A stretch of 64,000 nucleotides of DNA from Yeosuana marina (GCF_011762485.1 NZ_JAAKGI010000005.1:274486-338485), one strand, 5' to 3'. Shown: positions 1-10,860, numbered from the stretch's first letter. The notes: a model not told the origin generated them from the sequence alone. Program-made: numbers and translations.

Positions 1-710
1 GAAACAATTTGTCCTTTAGGATCTTTTAAAACTCCTTTTAATTGTAAATTAGATTTTTTATCGTTGAAATTTTGAAGAGCTACATCAACTTCTAAAGACG
101 CCTCCGTTTCTGATACTAAAGGTGTTTTTATGTGAAGCCCTTCTATATGTGTTTTTGGTAGTTTTAAAAGCCAAACATCTCTAGTAATTCCTCCATAGAT
201 AAAAAAATCATTTTTTTGTGAAGGAATAATTTCAGGATTATAACTATTATCTACTCTCACAAGTATTTCATTCTTACCTTTTTTGAGATCTTTTGAAATA
301 TCAAATTTAAAACCTACATAACCACCAACATGATTACCTACTTCTTTACCATTTACATAAGCGGTTGTTGTTACATTAGATCCTTCAAAATACAACTGAT
401 AATCTATTGCAGGAGAAACCTCTTGAATATCCAGCTCCTTTTTATACCAACTTCCACTTCTACGATACCCTGGTTCTGCATCAACCACATCTTCACCATT
501 CCAAGAATAAGGCAAATCAATTTGTTTCCAATTGGTAGCTTTTTGTGCTTCTTTTATTTCTTTTGTATTGTTCTCTAAATAGGTCCAATCTTTATTAATA
601 TTGGTCTTGGTTCTTGTAACTGCTTTTTCTGTACTTTCTTTACATGATACAACGCAAGTAGCTAATACGGCAACTAATACAATTGAAATGATTGATGTAA
701 TTACTTTCAT
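1..710 (-). CDS. GH2 family glycoside hydrolase, N-terminal part (cut by window edge)
   Basis: Reading leftwards from an ATG at 708-710, about 236 codons are open to the window edge. The protein begins with a lipoprotein-type signal (hydrophobic stretch ending VVSC at residues 20-23). It continues with a GH2 sugar-binding domain, recognisable by YLPYSW-like, YFEGSNV, VNGKEVGNHVGGYVGF and VDNS motifs and by the IYGGITRDVWL segment typical of GH2 beta-galactosidases and beta-glucuronidases. The catalytic TIM barrel lies outside the window, so substrate specificity cannot be told. It starts 10 nt after the GH88 gene and is surely in the same operon, where it would remove neutral or uronic sugars from oligosaccharides in the periplasm or at the surface. 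GH2 assignment is firm; the exact activity is unknown. Confidence 0.85.
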   Translation of the reverse strand, partial: MKVITSIISIVLVAVLATCVVSCKESTEKAVTRTKTNINKDWTYLENNTKEIKEAQKATNWKQIDLPYSWNGEDVVDAEPGYRRSGSWYKKELDIQEVSPAIDYQLYFEGSNVTTTAYVNGKEVGNHVGGYVGFKFDISKDLKKGKNEILVRVDNSYNPEIIPSQKNDFFIYGGITRDVWLLKLPKTHIEGLHIKTPLVSETEASLEVDVALQNFNDKKSNLQLKGVLKDPKGQIV

Positions 711-720
711 TAAAGTAGAG

Positions 721-1902
721 TTATTTTTGTGAGTTTAGCATTCTTAATACACTTTCTAAATAATAATAATCAGCATAAACTATGGGTTCATCTATCTCAG
801 AATTTGCAGGTAAATTACCTGTACTATGCATAAAAATAAATGGGGCTTTAACTTTTTCTGGTATAATATATTCTCTTGATTTTAAACTTTCTATGACTTT
901 CTTAGAATAGTTTAAAAACTGGTCGTCTCTGGTATATGAATATAGTTCAATCAATGCCGAGGCCATTATAGTTGCTGCCGAAACATCTTTTGGTACATTA
1001 GGAATAGAAGGATCATTAAAATCCCAATAAGGAATACCATCTTCAGGCAAATTTTTATTATTAATAAAGTATAAAGCTGTTGCTTTAGCTTGATCTAAAT
1101 AACTACTATTTTTTGTGAAACGATACGCCATTGTATACCCATAAACCGCCCAAGATTGTCCTCTTGCCCAGGCCGATTCATCACTATAACCCTGATGGGT
1201 AATTTTTTTATAAGGTTTACCTGAAATTGTATCATATACAATTACGTGATACGAACTATTATCCTTTCTAAAATGATTTTTAAGTGTTGTATTTGCATGT
1301 TGAACTGCTATATTATAGTATATACTGTCTTGAGATAATTGAGTTGCTTTAAAAAGTAGTTCTAAATTCATCATATTATCAATTATCACCGGGTATTGCC
1401 ATTCATCACTGTTAAAATCCCATGATTTTATGGCACCAACATTTGGATTATATCGACTAATTAATGTTTTAGCTGCTTCTATAATAACATCCTTATAATG
1501 TTGATTATCTGTAATTTCAAAAGCATTTCCTACACTACAATATACTTTAAAACCTGCATCATGTGAAGCTTTATTAAGTTTTTCCTTTTCTGAAAAAGCA
1601 GTCCATTGTTCCGCTTTTATCTTATAGGCTTCGTTTCCAGTGATTTTATAGAGTTGCCAAAGATTGCCTGGAAAAAAGCCACTTGTCCAATCTTTGGATG
1701 GAACTCCATTAATATCTCCCGTTTTTATATCCATGCTTCGCGGAAAGGCCATAGAATCCAAAGGATATTCTAAAATATCAGAATATCTTTTATCTAAAAT
1801 AGAACTGACACTTTTTGTGTCAGTTCTATTTTCTTTATTATTGGGTTTACAAGCACATAAAAGTAGCATAAACCCAATTATAAAATGACTAAATTTAATC
1901 AT
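721..1902 (-). CDS. GH88 unsaturated glucuronyl hydrolase, lipoprotein
   Basis: The 393-residue protein has a lipobox (LLLCAC, Cys near residue 16-18) and a complete alpha/alpha-barrel of GH88. Both conserved acidic motifs are visible: HDAGF (Asp115) and IDNMMNLELL (Asp175), matching the two catalytic Asp of Bacillus unsaturated glucuronyl hydrolase. The later DESAWARGQSWAVYG segment is a family hallmark. GH88 enzymes hydrate the 4,5-double bond of the unsaturated uronate that lyases leave at the non-reducing end, releasing it from the oligosaccharide. It lies between SusD and GH2 in one operon (12-nt and 10-nt gaps). No polysaccharide lyase of this locus is inside the window, so the lyase that supplies its substrate is probably further left. 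GH105 is the main alternative, but the motifs fit GH88 better. Confidence 0.9.
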   Translation of the reverse strand: MIKFSHFIIGFMLLLCACKPNNKENRTDTKSVSSILDKRYSDILEYPLDSMAFPRSMDIKTGDINGVPSKDWTSGFFPGNLWQLYKITGNEAYKIKAEQWTAFSEKEKLNKASHDAGFKVYCSVGNAFEITDNQHYKDVIIEAAKTLISRYNPNVGAIKSWDFNSDEWQYPVIIDNMMNLELLFKATQLSQDSIYYNIAVQHANTTLKNHFRKDNSSYHVIVYDTISGKPYKKITHQGYSDESAWARGQSWAVYGYTMAYRFTKNSSYLDQAKATALYFINNKNLPEDGIPYWDFNDPSIPNVPKDVSAATIMASALIELYSYTRDDQFLNYSKKVIESLKSREYIIPEKVKAPFIFMHSTGNLPANSEIDEPIVYADYYYLESVLRMLNSQK

Positions 1903-1914
1903 AAACTACAATAA

Positions 1915-3450
1915 TTAGTAACCAGAATTATTAGGCATTAGGTTAGGGTTTCTTTGCAGCTCGTCTGATGGTAATGGTAATAAATAATCTCTTGATGGAT
2001 CAAAATTAGGTTGATTTTCTAGTCCCGATGGTCCAAAAACTTGAGGCCCTAATTGTCTTCTTTTAATATCATACCATCTTTTAAATTCAAATGCTAATTC
2101 CCATTTACGCTCTTCTAAGACCATAGTTCTAAAGTCGTCTTGTGACATCCCAGAAGCAACGTCAGCAGGGAAATTTGTCATTACACCAGCTCTATTTCTA
2201 GCTCTTGCTCTAACCCTATTTACATAACCATCTGCTTCAGTAGTTCCTGGAGTAATTTCATTTAAAGCTTCGGCTGCTATTAATAAAACCTCGGCATAAC
2301 GCATTTGTGAATAATTAGTTTCAGAACCTCTTCCATTTCCTTGAGATGTTATCCCAATGAATCTGTCATATTTCGCAATATAGGCAGTTGCTTTATTTAA
2401 AGGACTCGCTGTTGGAAAATAAGAGAATGGCTGCACTACACCTCCAAAAACCCCGATTGTATCTAAACTTACACGTTTTCTGTAATCTCTTCCATCCCAA
2501 GTATTATAAACTTCGATTGTAGGAACTGCTACCGACCATCCTTCTCCAATGTCTGAACGACCGTCGGTTCTTTCATTTGCTCTAATTCCTGTTAATGCTG
2601 CTTGATAATCTCTACCGGTATCACCATCTGAAAAGCCATTAAAATCTATGGAAAATAAAGATTCTTTTTGACCTTGCTGTTTTGTTGCATCAAATAAATC
2701 TTGAAAATCTGCAACCAACGCTAAATCAAATTTACCCTCATTTGTAATAACATATTTTGCTTCATCATACGCTTTTTGAAAATTTCCCATTGTTAAATAT
2801 ACCGAAGCTAAATAACCTGCTGCTGATGCTTTTGATGGCAATGCTCTTGTAGGCTGTGTATCTGGCAACCATTGTTTTGCAAACTCTAAATCGGCAATTA
2901 TTTTAGCATAAACTTCTGCTTCAGGAGTTTTTGAAATTTTATTTGCTTCATCAATATTATCTACAGGAGCGTCCAAATAAGGTATTCCTCCAAATAATCT
3001 AACTAAATGGAAATACGTATACGCACGAACAAAATAGGCTTGTGCAACAGTAGGATTAATTGCTTCATCAGATAAACCTAAGCTTTCAGCTCCTGCTATA
3101 GCCTCATTAGCACCAGCTATTATTTGATACGATTTTGGCCAAAATGCTGTAATCATACCGTTATCAGCAGCCACGGTAAACCTATCATGGTCTATACGTC
3201 TTGAAGCTGTACCTACATCTCCAATACTAACCATATCACTTCTAAGCATTAAGGGCAAGGATAACTTACGACCCCAGAAAGCTTCTGTAGCCATATTTCC
3301 ATAAGCTCCATTAACAGCGGTTTGAACATCTTGAGGTGATTTAAAAAATCCCTCAGGTGATAATAATCCTATAGGCTCTTCTTGTAAATCTGAGCAAGCT
3401 ACAAATGGAATTGTAAGGATTAAGAATAAAAAATATTTTAATTTTTTCAT
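1915..3450 (-). CDS. SusD/RagB-family outer-membrane glycan-binding lipoprotein
   Basis: This 511-residue protein starts with a lipoprotein signal (LTIPFVAC) and has the SusD alpha-helical TPR fold. Recognisable parts are the N-terminal EEPIGLLSPEGFF, the YFHLVRLFGGIPY segment found in almost all SusD proteins, the KASAAGYLASVYL helix, and the C-terminal RKWELAFEFKRWYDIKRR with the DYLLPLP and NPNL terminal motifs. SusD proteins cap the SusC transporter and capture oligosaccharides. It follows SusC by 79 nt and precedes GH88 by 12 nt, in one operon. The ligand is not predictable from the sequence. Confidence 0.95.
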   Translation of the reverse strand: MKKLKYFLFLILTIPFVACSDLQEEPIGLLSPEGFFKSPQDVQTAVNGAYGNMATEAFWGRKLSLPLMLRSDMVSIGDVGTASRRIDHDRFTVAADNGMITAFWPKSYQIIAGANEAIAGAESLGLSDEAINPTVAQAYFVRAYTYFHLVRLFGGIPYLDAPVDNIDEANKISKTPEAEVYAKIIADLEFAKQWLPDTQPTRALPSKASAAGYLASVYLTMGNFQKAYDEAKYVITNEGKFDLALVADFQDLFDATKQQGQKESLFSIDFNGFSDGDTGRDYQAALTGIRANERTDGRSDIGEGWSVAVPTIEVYNTWDGRDYRKRVSLDTIGVFGGVVQPFSYFPTASPLNKATAYIAKYDRFIGITSQGNGRGSETNYSQMRYAEVLLIAAEALNEITPGTTEADGYVNRVRARARNRAGVMTNFPADVASGMSQDDFRTMVLEERKWELAFEFKRWYDIKRRQLGPQVFGPSGLENQPNFDPSRDYLLPLPSDELQRNPNLMPNNSGY

Positions 3451-3529
3451 GTTTTTAAGTTTTATTATAACATTAATTTTTCTAAAACTGCTATTATAAA
3501 CAGTTTACATACACATTAAGTTTTTATAC

Positions 3530-6500
3530 TTAAAATTTTAAGTTTATACTAAATGTTACAGATTTTATGTTTGGATAATTACCATAATCAAATCCTTGAT
3601 TTACATTACTGTTTTGATTTCCAGAAGCTTTATAACTAACTTCAGGATCAGTACCAGGATAATCTGTAAACGTTAATAAATTTTGACCGCTTATTGATAA
3701 GCGAATTTTATCCATTCCCATTTTTTCTGCAATATTTGTAGGTACAGTATAACCTAAAGCTAAGTTTTTAAGGCGCACATAGCTACCATCATAAACAAAT
3801 CTGGACGTTATTCTTTTTCCACGAACCGCAGCAGATGGTACATTAGTATCTGTATTTGTTGGTGTCCACGCTCTTAAAGCTTCTGTTGATGCATTTGAAC
3901 CTCCTGAAGCTAATTCTAAAGCTGTAAAACTAAAAATATCTCCTCCATAGGCTGCTTGGAAAAACACGCCTAAATCAAAGTCTTTATAACGAAACGTATT
4001 GTTTAAACCTGCTGTCCAATCTTGATTAGGGTCTCCTATAATTTTACGGTCGGCAGTTGTTATTGTTCCGTTACCATCAAGATCTGCAAACAATTCTTCT
4101 CCTGGTGTATTTGTAAAACTTGCTGTTCCAGCGGGTAATGTTCCTCCTTGGTTTACACCCATGTACTCGTATCCATAAAACAATCCAACAGCCTCACCCT
4201 CTCTTAAAATATGTGTTTGATCTTGAAGGAAGTGACCTGGTGCTGCATCTAAAAATATATCATCTCCATTAATGAGACTAACCACTTTATTTCTATTTCT
4301 GGACCAGTTAAAATCTGTTGTCCATGTAAAATTATCGTTTGAGATATTTCTAGTTGTTAATGTAATTTCAAAACCTTTATTATTAATCTCTCCAATATTT
4401 TTTAAAGTTGTTTGATTTAAGAATCCAACGTATTCAGGAACAGACGTGTCTCCTAGAATCACATCTTTAGTATCAATATTATAATAATCTAAAGTCAAAG
4501 AAATGCGATTTTTAAGTAACCCAAAATCTAAACCAACATTTGTTTGATAAGATGATTCCCATTTTAAATCTGGGTTTGATAATTGATTTGGTACAATAGC
4601 ACTTACCGTTTTGTCTCCTACAACTGCATAGATACTTCGAAAACTTGCTAATGACTGATAAGGCTGAATGGCCTGATTTCCAGTAACACCATAACTTGCT
4701 CTTAATTTTAAATTGGAGATGCTTGTATTATCTTTAAGAAAATCTTCATTTGAAATTTTCCAACCTAAAGCTCCAGAAGGGAAAAATGCATATTTTTCAT
4801 TTTTTGCGAAATTTGAAGAACCATCTCGTCTGGCAGTAAACGTAAGCAAATATTTATCGTCATAATCATAATTCAATCTACCAAATACTGACTTTATTTC
4901 TGTTTCAGTTAATGAAGATGTTGGAATTAAAGGCGTTGATCCTCCTGCAAGATTGTAATAAGATACACTATTACTAATAAATCCTTGAGCTCCTGCCGAA
5001 TAACGTTCTGTTTTTGATTTTTGATACGAATAACCCGCAAGTAATGTTAAATTACCTTTGCCAATCTCTTTATTATACGTTAAATAGTTTTCGCTTAATA
5101 TGTCTGATTCTTTAGAACTTAGTACCCCTGCAATTCCTCCAACACCACCCGCAGTAGTTACTAAAGTTGATGGTTTAAATGTACCTCTTGTACCATTTAA
5201 AGTGCTAAAACCAAAGGTTGTTTTAAATGATAAACCTTCAATCAACTCATAATCTGCATAAAAGTTAGCTCTGTAATTATCTGTTGTAGTTTCGTCTATA
5301 CTTTCTGTTGCTATAGCATAGGGATTGTCTACATCATCTCCAACAGAATTTGATGTATTCTGGCCTGCATCATTTAATATTCCTAAATCTGGAGCAAAAC
5401 GGTAAGCTATTGAAATAACATCTCCACTTCCGCGACCACCAGTATCAGCTTGTGTTGATACGCCTTTTTTATTACTTCTGCTTCCAAAGGCATTAAAACC
5501 AAGTTTTAATTTATCTGTAATTTGAGCATCTATATTACTTAAAAATGAAAAGCGCTCAAAACCTGAATTAATCACCACACCTTTTTGGTCAAAATAATTT
5601 CCTGACACATAAAAATTCATAGTATCTGTACCACCTGAGAAAGATATTTGATGATTAGCTGTATTACCAGATCTGTAGATAAGGTCTTGCCAATTTGTAT
5701 TAGCTGGTCCTTGAACATAACCAGGGTTAATTCCTTGCTGGTAATTGGCAAATTGGTCTGCATTTAATAAATCTAATTCTTTAGAAATTGATTGACTTGC
5801 GTATGAACTGTTAATTTCAACAGTCATTTTTCCCTTTTTCCCTTTTTTAGTTGTAACCAATATTACACCATTAGCACCTCTTGATCCGTAAATAGCTGTT
5901 GCTGATGCATCTTTAAGGACTTCCATAGATTCGATATCTGAAGCTTGCGGCATCGTTCCTCCAACAAAACCATCTACTACTAATAATGCAGCACTACTAG
6001 CATTAATAGAGGTATTACCTCTAATTTTAACTGCTATAGGCGCTCCTGGTTCTGCACCATTATTAGATTGGACTGCAACACCTGCAGCACGACCTTGTAA
6101 TGCTTGTTCTGCGCTAAGTACTGGAAAAGCTGTTAGTTCTTCTGATTTAACTGAAGAGACAGAACCTGTAATATCGCTTTTCTTTGTAGTTCCATACCCT
6201 ACAACTACGACTTCATCTAAGGCACTTGCATCAACTTCTAGTATAACGTTAATGACGCTTTGAGATTCTACTGAAATTTCTTTAGTTATGTAGCCTACAT
6301 AACTGAATACCAGTACAGCACTATTATTGTTTACTTTAATTGAATAATTGCCGTCAAAATCTGTTGATGTACCATTACTAGTACCTTTAACAACAATATT
6401 AACTCCTGGCAAACCCATACCATCTTCATTAGTTGTTACGAGTCCAGTTATAGTTTTTTCTTGGGCATTTACAATACCGCCAATAAGAATAAATATTCCT

Positions 6501-6544
6501 ATTAAATACCATTTAACTGATTTGATTGTTTTTTTTGTTAACAT
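3530..6544 (-). CDS. SusC-like TonB-dependent outer-membrane transporter
   Basis: The 1004-residue protein has a signal peptide, then a carboxypeptidase-regulatory-like beta-sandwich (about residues 30-115, TGLVTTNEDGMGLPGVN). The SusC signature DEVVVVGYGTTKKSDITGSV follows, then the plug domain (about 120-230, with the IRGNTSINAS and ATAIYGSRGANGVILVTTK motifs) and a long C-terminal beta-barrel ending in an aromatic-type terminal strand (TFSINLKF). It imports oligosaccharides across the outer membrane with TonB energy, together with the SusD encoded 79 nt downstream. The hybrid regulator gene lies 218 nt upstream in the same direction and probably controls this promoter. Confidence 0.95.
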   Translation of the reverse strand: MLTKKTIKSVKWYLIGIFILIGGIVNAQEKTITGLVTTNEDGMGLPGVNIVVKGTSNGTSTDFDGNYSIKVNNNSAVLVFSYVGYITKEISVESQSVINVILEVDASALDEVVVVGYGTTKKSDITGSVSSVKSEELTAFPVLSAEQALQGRAAGVAVQSNNGAEPGAPIAVKIRGNTSINASSAALLVVDGFVGGTMPQASDIESMEVLKDASATAIYGSRGANGVILVTTKKGKKGKMTVEINSSYASQSISKELDLLNADQFANYQQGINPGYVQGPANTNWQDLIYRSGNTANHQISFSGGTDTMNFYVSGNYFDQKGVVINSGFERFSFLSNIDAQITDKLKLGFNAFGSRSNKKGVSTQADTGGRGSGDVISIAYRFAPDLGILNDAGQNTSNSVGDDVDNPYAIATESIDETTTDNYRANFYADYELIEGLSFKTTFGFSTLNGTRGTFKPSTLVTTAGGVGGIAGVLSSKESDILSENYLTYNKEIGKGNLTLLAGYSYQKSKTERYSAGAQGFISNSVSYYNLAGGSTPLIPTSSLTETEIKSVFGRLNYDYDDKYLLTFTARRDGSSNFAKNEKYAFFPSGALGWKISNEDFLKDNTSISNLKLRASYGVTGNQAIQPYQSLASFRSIYAVVGDKTVSAIVPNQLSNPDLKWESSYQTNVGLDFGLLKNRISLTLDYYNIDTKDVILGDTSVPEYVGFLNQTTLKNIGEINNKGFEITLTTRNISNDNFTWTTDFNWSRNRNKVVSLINGDDIFLDAAPGHFLQDQTHILREGEAVGLFYGYEYMGVNQGGTLPAGTASFTNTPGEELFADLDGNGTITTADRKIIGDPNQDWTAGLNNTFRYKDFDLGVFFQAAYGGDIFSFTALELASGGSNASTEALRAWTPTNTDTNVPSAAVRGKRITSRFVYDGSYVRLKNLALGYTVPTNIAEKMGMDKIRLSISGQNLLTFTDYPGTDPEVSYKASGNQNSNVNQGFDYGNYPNIKSVTFSINLKF

Positions 6545-6762
6545 GCATTTAGTTTTTAAGTTATAGAATAAAATAAATCAGCAACAAACTCAAAATGATT
6601 ATTATAATCACCAAGAAAATTTGAATCGATTTAATTTTAATTCTGTTTAGTTTCATATAGACAAATATATCTCTGATAAACGACATAAAAATCCAAAAAA
6701 GGGTAGGCAAAAATCCAGAAACACCCATTTTATCTATACTTTTATTGAATCAGTTAACGAAA

Positions 6763-9700
6763 CTATTTATCCTCGGAAAATTTATTAGCATATTGGGTTG
6801 GTGTAATCCCATATTTATTTTGAAAGCATTTACTAAAATACTTGGGGTTATTGAAACCTACTTTGTAACTAACCTGAGAGACATTAATTTTATTCTGTTC
6901 TAATAATTGGGCAGCACCTTTCAATCTTATTTCAAGAATAAATTTATTAGGAGTAAAATTAGTCCAAGCTTTAATTTTTGCAAATAATATAGACCGGCTT
7001 ACTCCAAGTTCTGAACAAAAGGTTGGAATATCAAAATCTACATTAGAAATGTTTTGCTCAACAATTTCGAATGCCTTTTTAAGAAGTTCTTCATCTAGAG
7101 AAGTTACTGCAATATCACTTGGCACCAAAACATTTTGATTTGAAAACTTCTCTTTTAATCGTTCCTTAGATTCTAATAAATTATATATTCTAAGTTTAAA
7201 TTCTTTTAAATTGAAAGGTTTACTTATATAATCATCTGCACCACTTTCCAATCCTTCAAACTTATAAATTAATGAGGTTCTAGAAGTTAATAATATGACT
7301 GGAATATGACTTGTTTTTAAGTTACTTTTAATTAAAGAACACAACTCTGTGCCAACCATTTCAGGCATTATTACATCACTAACTATTAAATCTGGAACAT
7401 GTTTAAGAGCTTTTTTCATGGCCGCTTTACCGTTTTCAGCTTGTAATATATTATAATCCTTTTTCAATAAATTCTTTAAAAAAGAACGTAGTTCCTTATT
7501 ATCTTCAACCAAAAGTATTGTATGCTTTTTTTCTTCTCTTATAAGATCATTTAAATCTTCTTCTAAAACTTCGGGTTGACTACTAAGTTGTGATATATAT
7601 TGAGATACGTCGTCACTAAGTACAAAGTCTTTTATAATTTCTTTTTCTGAAAGATGACTATTTCCTAGCGGTAATGTTACTTTGAAAACAACCCCTTGGC
7701 TTGTTTTGTTTTTAACTGAAATAGTTCCTTTATGCAGATTTACAATATTTTTAGCTATCGATAAACCTATGCCTGTTCCTTTATTATAACTTTTTTGATC
7801 CCCTTTATGAATGGAAACTTCGAAAAACCGATCAAAAACTTTATCTATATACTCTTCAGATATACCTACTCCTGAGTCTTCAATTTCAATACTAATTTGA
7901 TTATCTTCTTTTATAACATCTATAGAAATTTGACCTCCTTTTGGTGTATATCTAAAAGCATTTGATATTAAATTATAAAAAACACGCTCAAACTTATATC
8001 GATCATAATATACCAGTATTTCCTCGTTTGTTGTATTAAAGGTATACGTATACCCTCCATCTTTTGCGAATTCAGAAAAAGATAAAAATATTTCTCTAAG
8101 AAACTTAACTATATTCCCTTCTGCTGCTTCTAACTTAAATTGATTGTCTTCTAGTTTTCTAAAATCCATTAATCTATTAATAAGTTGCAACAAATGATTG
8201 GCACTACTTTCTATAACCAACAGTTTTTTATACAAAATATTGCTACCATTATAATTTGAAAGAATTTGTTGTAAAGGCCCTAGAATTAAGGTTAAAGGCG
8301 TTCTAAATTCATGTGAAATATTAGTAAAAAATTGTAGCTTGGCAGAATGTATTTCCTTGTTTCGTTCTGCTTCAATATGTTCTAATTGAAGTTCGTGTTT
8401 TAATTTAGCTTTAGATTTCATAATCCAAATCAAACCGTAAAGTGCTAAACCAATTAATAAAGCATACATTGTGAATGCCCAAACACTTTTCCATGGGGCT
8501 GGCTTTACTATAATTGTTAGTGTTGTAGGAGTCGTATTCCAAACACCATCATTATTTGCTCCCTTTACTTCAAATAAATAGGTTCCAGCATTTTGAATGG
8601 TATAAGCTGCTTCTGTATTTTTGGTAGTAGTCCATTCATTTTCCAAACCTACTAATCTATATGAATATTGGTTATTGCTAGAATTTATAAAATTTGGAAT
8701 TGAAAAATTTATTGAAAAATTTGCCCTATCATAACTTAATGTTACCGATTTTGTATAAGCAATACTTTGTTTTAAAACACCTTCATCGCTATTTACTTTT
8801 ACAGTATTATTTTTAATTTTAAAATCTGTAAGTAAAACTTGAGGAGCGTAATTATTGATGGAAATATTATTAGGGTTAAAATAAGAAACACCAGCTGGTC
8901 CTCCAAAATAAAATTGATTGTCATTAAACTTTAAATTAGAGTTATCATTAAACTCATTACTAATTAAACCGTCCGTCTGACTATAAACAATGGATGTTTT
9001 ACTGTTTGGATTATACTTAACAATTCCTGAATTTGAACTTAACCATAAGTTTCCTCGTTTATCTTCAATAACAGAGTGAACAGATGTTATTTCTAATCCT
9101 CGATAATTAATTTTTATTTTATTAAACTGTTTCCCATCAAATAAATAAAATCCCTTTGCCTTAATTCCTACCCATATATTTTTATTTGAATCTTCAAAAA
9201 TTGTTAAAATATCCTTACCAGATTGTGTTTCTTGATCATAAAAAAATCGCTCTATTCTTTCTTTACCATTTTCAAATTTAATTACGTTTAATCCGCTTTG
9301 CGTTCCAACCCAAATCTTTTTTTTATCATCAATTAAAACAGAACGAATTCTATTACTTGAAATAGAATTAGCACTTTCTTCATTTTTAAATACTTTAAAT
9401 GTTTTGTTTTTAAGGTTATAACGTATTAACCCAATACTAAAAGTTCCTAACCAAACTACATCATCACTTTCTTTTTTAATCACATAGACACTTTGTTTAT
9501 CTAATAAATTATTTAATGAACTACTTATTTTTTTATTTTCTATTCTGTTATCCTTTAAGTTATATACTGATAGACCTTTGCCAAAAGTTCCAATCCATAA
9601 ATCTTGATTATCTAAAAAAAGTGTTTTAATATTATCAGAAGAAAGTCCTTTTGTATTATTAACATTAATATAGTTTGTAGTATTTAGTGTTGTATTGAGT

Positions 9701-10860
9701 ACTGTCACCCCTCCTCCTTCAGTACCAAAACATATAGTTTCTTTGAAATCTGATACAATAGAACCAACCACATTATAACTTAGAACATTTTTACCTTTAC
9801 TCTCTGTTAAATTTGTAAAGTTTGAATTGGTTTCATCCCAAAGATTTACACCATTATAATATGTTCCAACCCAAACTGATCCTTTTTTGTCTAAATAAAT
9901 ACATTTTATTTTACTGAAATTTTTATCATCAACAGTGTTTTCAAACACAGCTTGAGAAATTTTTTTATCCTTTAATATATACACACCACTATAAGTACCC
10001 AACCATAAATTACCTTGTTTATCAATACCTATAGCCCTAAAATCAAAATCAAAATCTGGATTATCTTTTTTATTAATAAACGGAATTAGCTTATCAGATG
10101 CTTCATCATATTTAAAGAGTCCATTTGTTTTTGTTGCAATCCAAATATTATTTTCATTATCTTCTAGAATATCCTGGACATACAAATTATTAGCGCTATT
10201 TAATGCTTCAATTGGCATTGCATAGTTTTTAAAATAAAAGCTATTATTAACTCGCTTTATTAATTTACATAAACCATTAGCTGTACCAATCCAAATATCT
10301 CCATTTTTTGATTGTAATATCTTAAGAATAAAATTATCGGGTAAACTTTCTGAATTTTCATTATTCATAAAAGCCGAAATAAATTTTCCTGTTTTTTTAT
10401 TGAAAACAGAAAGCCCATTGGATGTGCCTATCCAAATCTCATCTTTAATTACCTTTATACACCACACAGTGTTGTTATTTAAGGAAAAATCAGAATTAGA
10501 ATGGAAAAAATTTTTAAACGTATTACTAACTGGATCATAGCAATTAAGTCCGTTATACGTACCTATCCATATATTTCCAGAAGTGTCCTCATCAATCGCT
10601 AAAATATCGTTATTACTAATTGACAGAGAATCAGACGGATTATTTTTATACACTGTAAATTTACTGCCATCATACTTATTAAGTCCATCTCTTGTGCCCA
10701 ACCACATTTGTCCTAAATAATCTTGATGTATTGCAATAACTGAACTTTGAGAAAGTCCATCAGAAGTTGTTAAGTTTTTAAAATGGTATTCATTAGGCTG
10801 TGAAAAACCTTTAAAACAAACCATTATTAAATAAAAAATCAAGCTAAAGCTAAAACGCAT
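6763..10860 (-). CDS. hybrid two-component system regulator (HTCS)
   Basis: This 1365-residue fused sensor and regulator has its domains in the usual HTCS order. A signal peptide comes first, then two seven-bladed propellers made of Reg_prop repeats (many IWIGT or LWLGT motifs, about residues 25-720), a Y_Y_Y domain (about 730-790), a membrane segment (about 800-820), and a histidine kinase (FFTNISHEFRTPLTLILG, phospho-His near 849; NAFRYTPKGG, DSGVGI and GTGIGLSI boxes). A receiver follows (ILLVEDN; phospho-acceptor Asp near 1160 in SDVIMPE), and a C-terminal AraC-type helix-turn-helix (VSYKVGFNNPKYFSKCF). Such proteins bind a glycan fragment in the periplasm and activate the adjacent SusC/SusD operon. 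All key residues are present. Confidence 0.95.
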   Translation of the reverse strand: MRFSFSLIFYLIMVCFKGFSQPNEYHFKNLTTSDGLSQSSVIAIHQDYLGQMWLGTRDGLNKYDGSKFTVYKNNPSDSLSISNNDILAIDEDTSGNIWIGTYNGLNCYDPVSNTFKNFFHSNSDFSLNNNTVWCIKVIKDEIWIGTSNGLSVFNKKTGKFISAFMNNENSESLPDNFILKILQSKNGDIWIGTANGLCKLIKRVNNSFYFKNYAMPIEALNSANNLYVQDILEDNENNIWIATKTNGLFKYDEASDKLIPFINKKDNPDFDFDFRAIGIDKQGNLWLGTYSGVYILKDKKISQAVFENTVDDKNFSKIKCIYLDKKGSVWVGTYYNGVNLWDETNSNFTNLTESKGKNVLSYNVVGSIVSDFKETICFGTEGGGVTVLNTTLNTTNYINVNNTKGLSSDNIKTLFLDNQDLWIGTFGKGLSVYNLKDNRIENKKISSSLNNLLDKQSVYVIKKESDDVVWLGTFSIGLIRYNLKNKTFKVFKNEESANSISSNRIRSVLIDDKKKIWVGTQSGLNVIKFENGKERIERFFYDQETQSGKDILTIFEDSNKNIWVGIKAKGFYLFDGKQFNKIKINYRGLEITSVHSVIEDKRGNLWLSSNSGIVKYNPNSKTSIVYSQTDGLISNEFNDNSNLKFNDNQFYFGGPAGVSYFNPNNISINNYAPQVLLTDFKIKNNTVKVNSDEGVLKQSIAYTKSVTLSYDRANFSINFSIPNFINSSNNQYSYRLVGLENEWTTTKNTEAAYTIQNAGTYLFEVKGANNDGVWNTTPTTLTIIVKPAPWKSVWAFTMYALLIGLALYGLIWIMKSKAKLKHELQLEHIEAERNKEIHSAKLQFFTNISHEFRTPLTLILGPLQQILSNYNGSNILYKKLLVIESSANHLLQLINRLMDFRKLEDNQFKLEAAEGNIVKFLREIFLSFSEFAKDGGYTYTFNTTNEEILVYYDRYKFERVFYNLISNAFRYTPKGGQISIDVIKEDNQISIEIEDSGVGISEEYIDKVFDRFFEVSIHKGDQKSYNKGTGIGLSIAKNIVNLHKGTISVKNKTSQGVVFKVTLPLGNSHLSEKEIIKDFVLSDDVSQYISQLSSQPEVLEEDLNDLIREEKKHTILLVEDNKELRSFLKNLLKKDYNILQAENGKAAMKKALKHVPDLIVSDVIMPEMVGTELCSLIKSNLKTSHIPVILLTSRTSLIYKFEGLESGADDYISKPFNLKEFKLRIYNLLESKERLKEKFSNQNVLVPSDIAVTSLDEELLKKAFEIVEQNISNVDFDIPTFCSELGVSRSILFAKIKAWTNFTPNKFILEIRLKGAAQLLEQNKINVSQVSYKVGFNNPKYFSKCFQNKYGITPTQYANKFSEDK

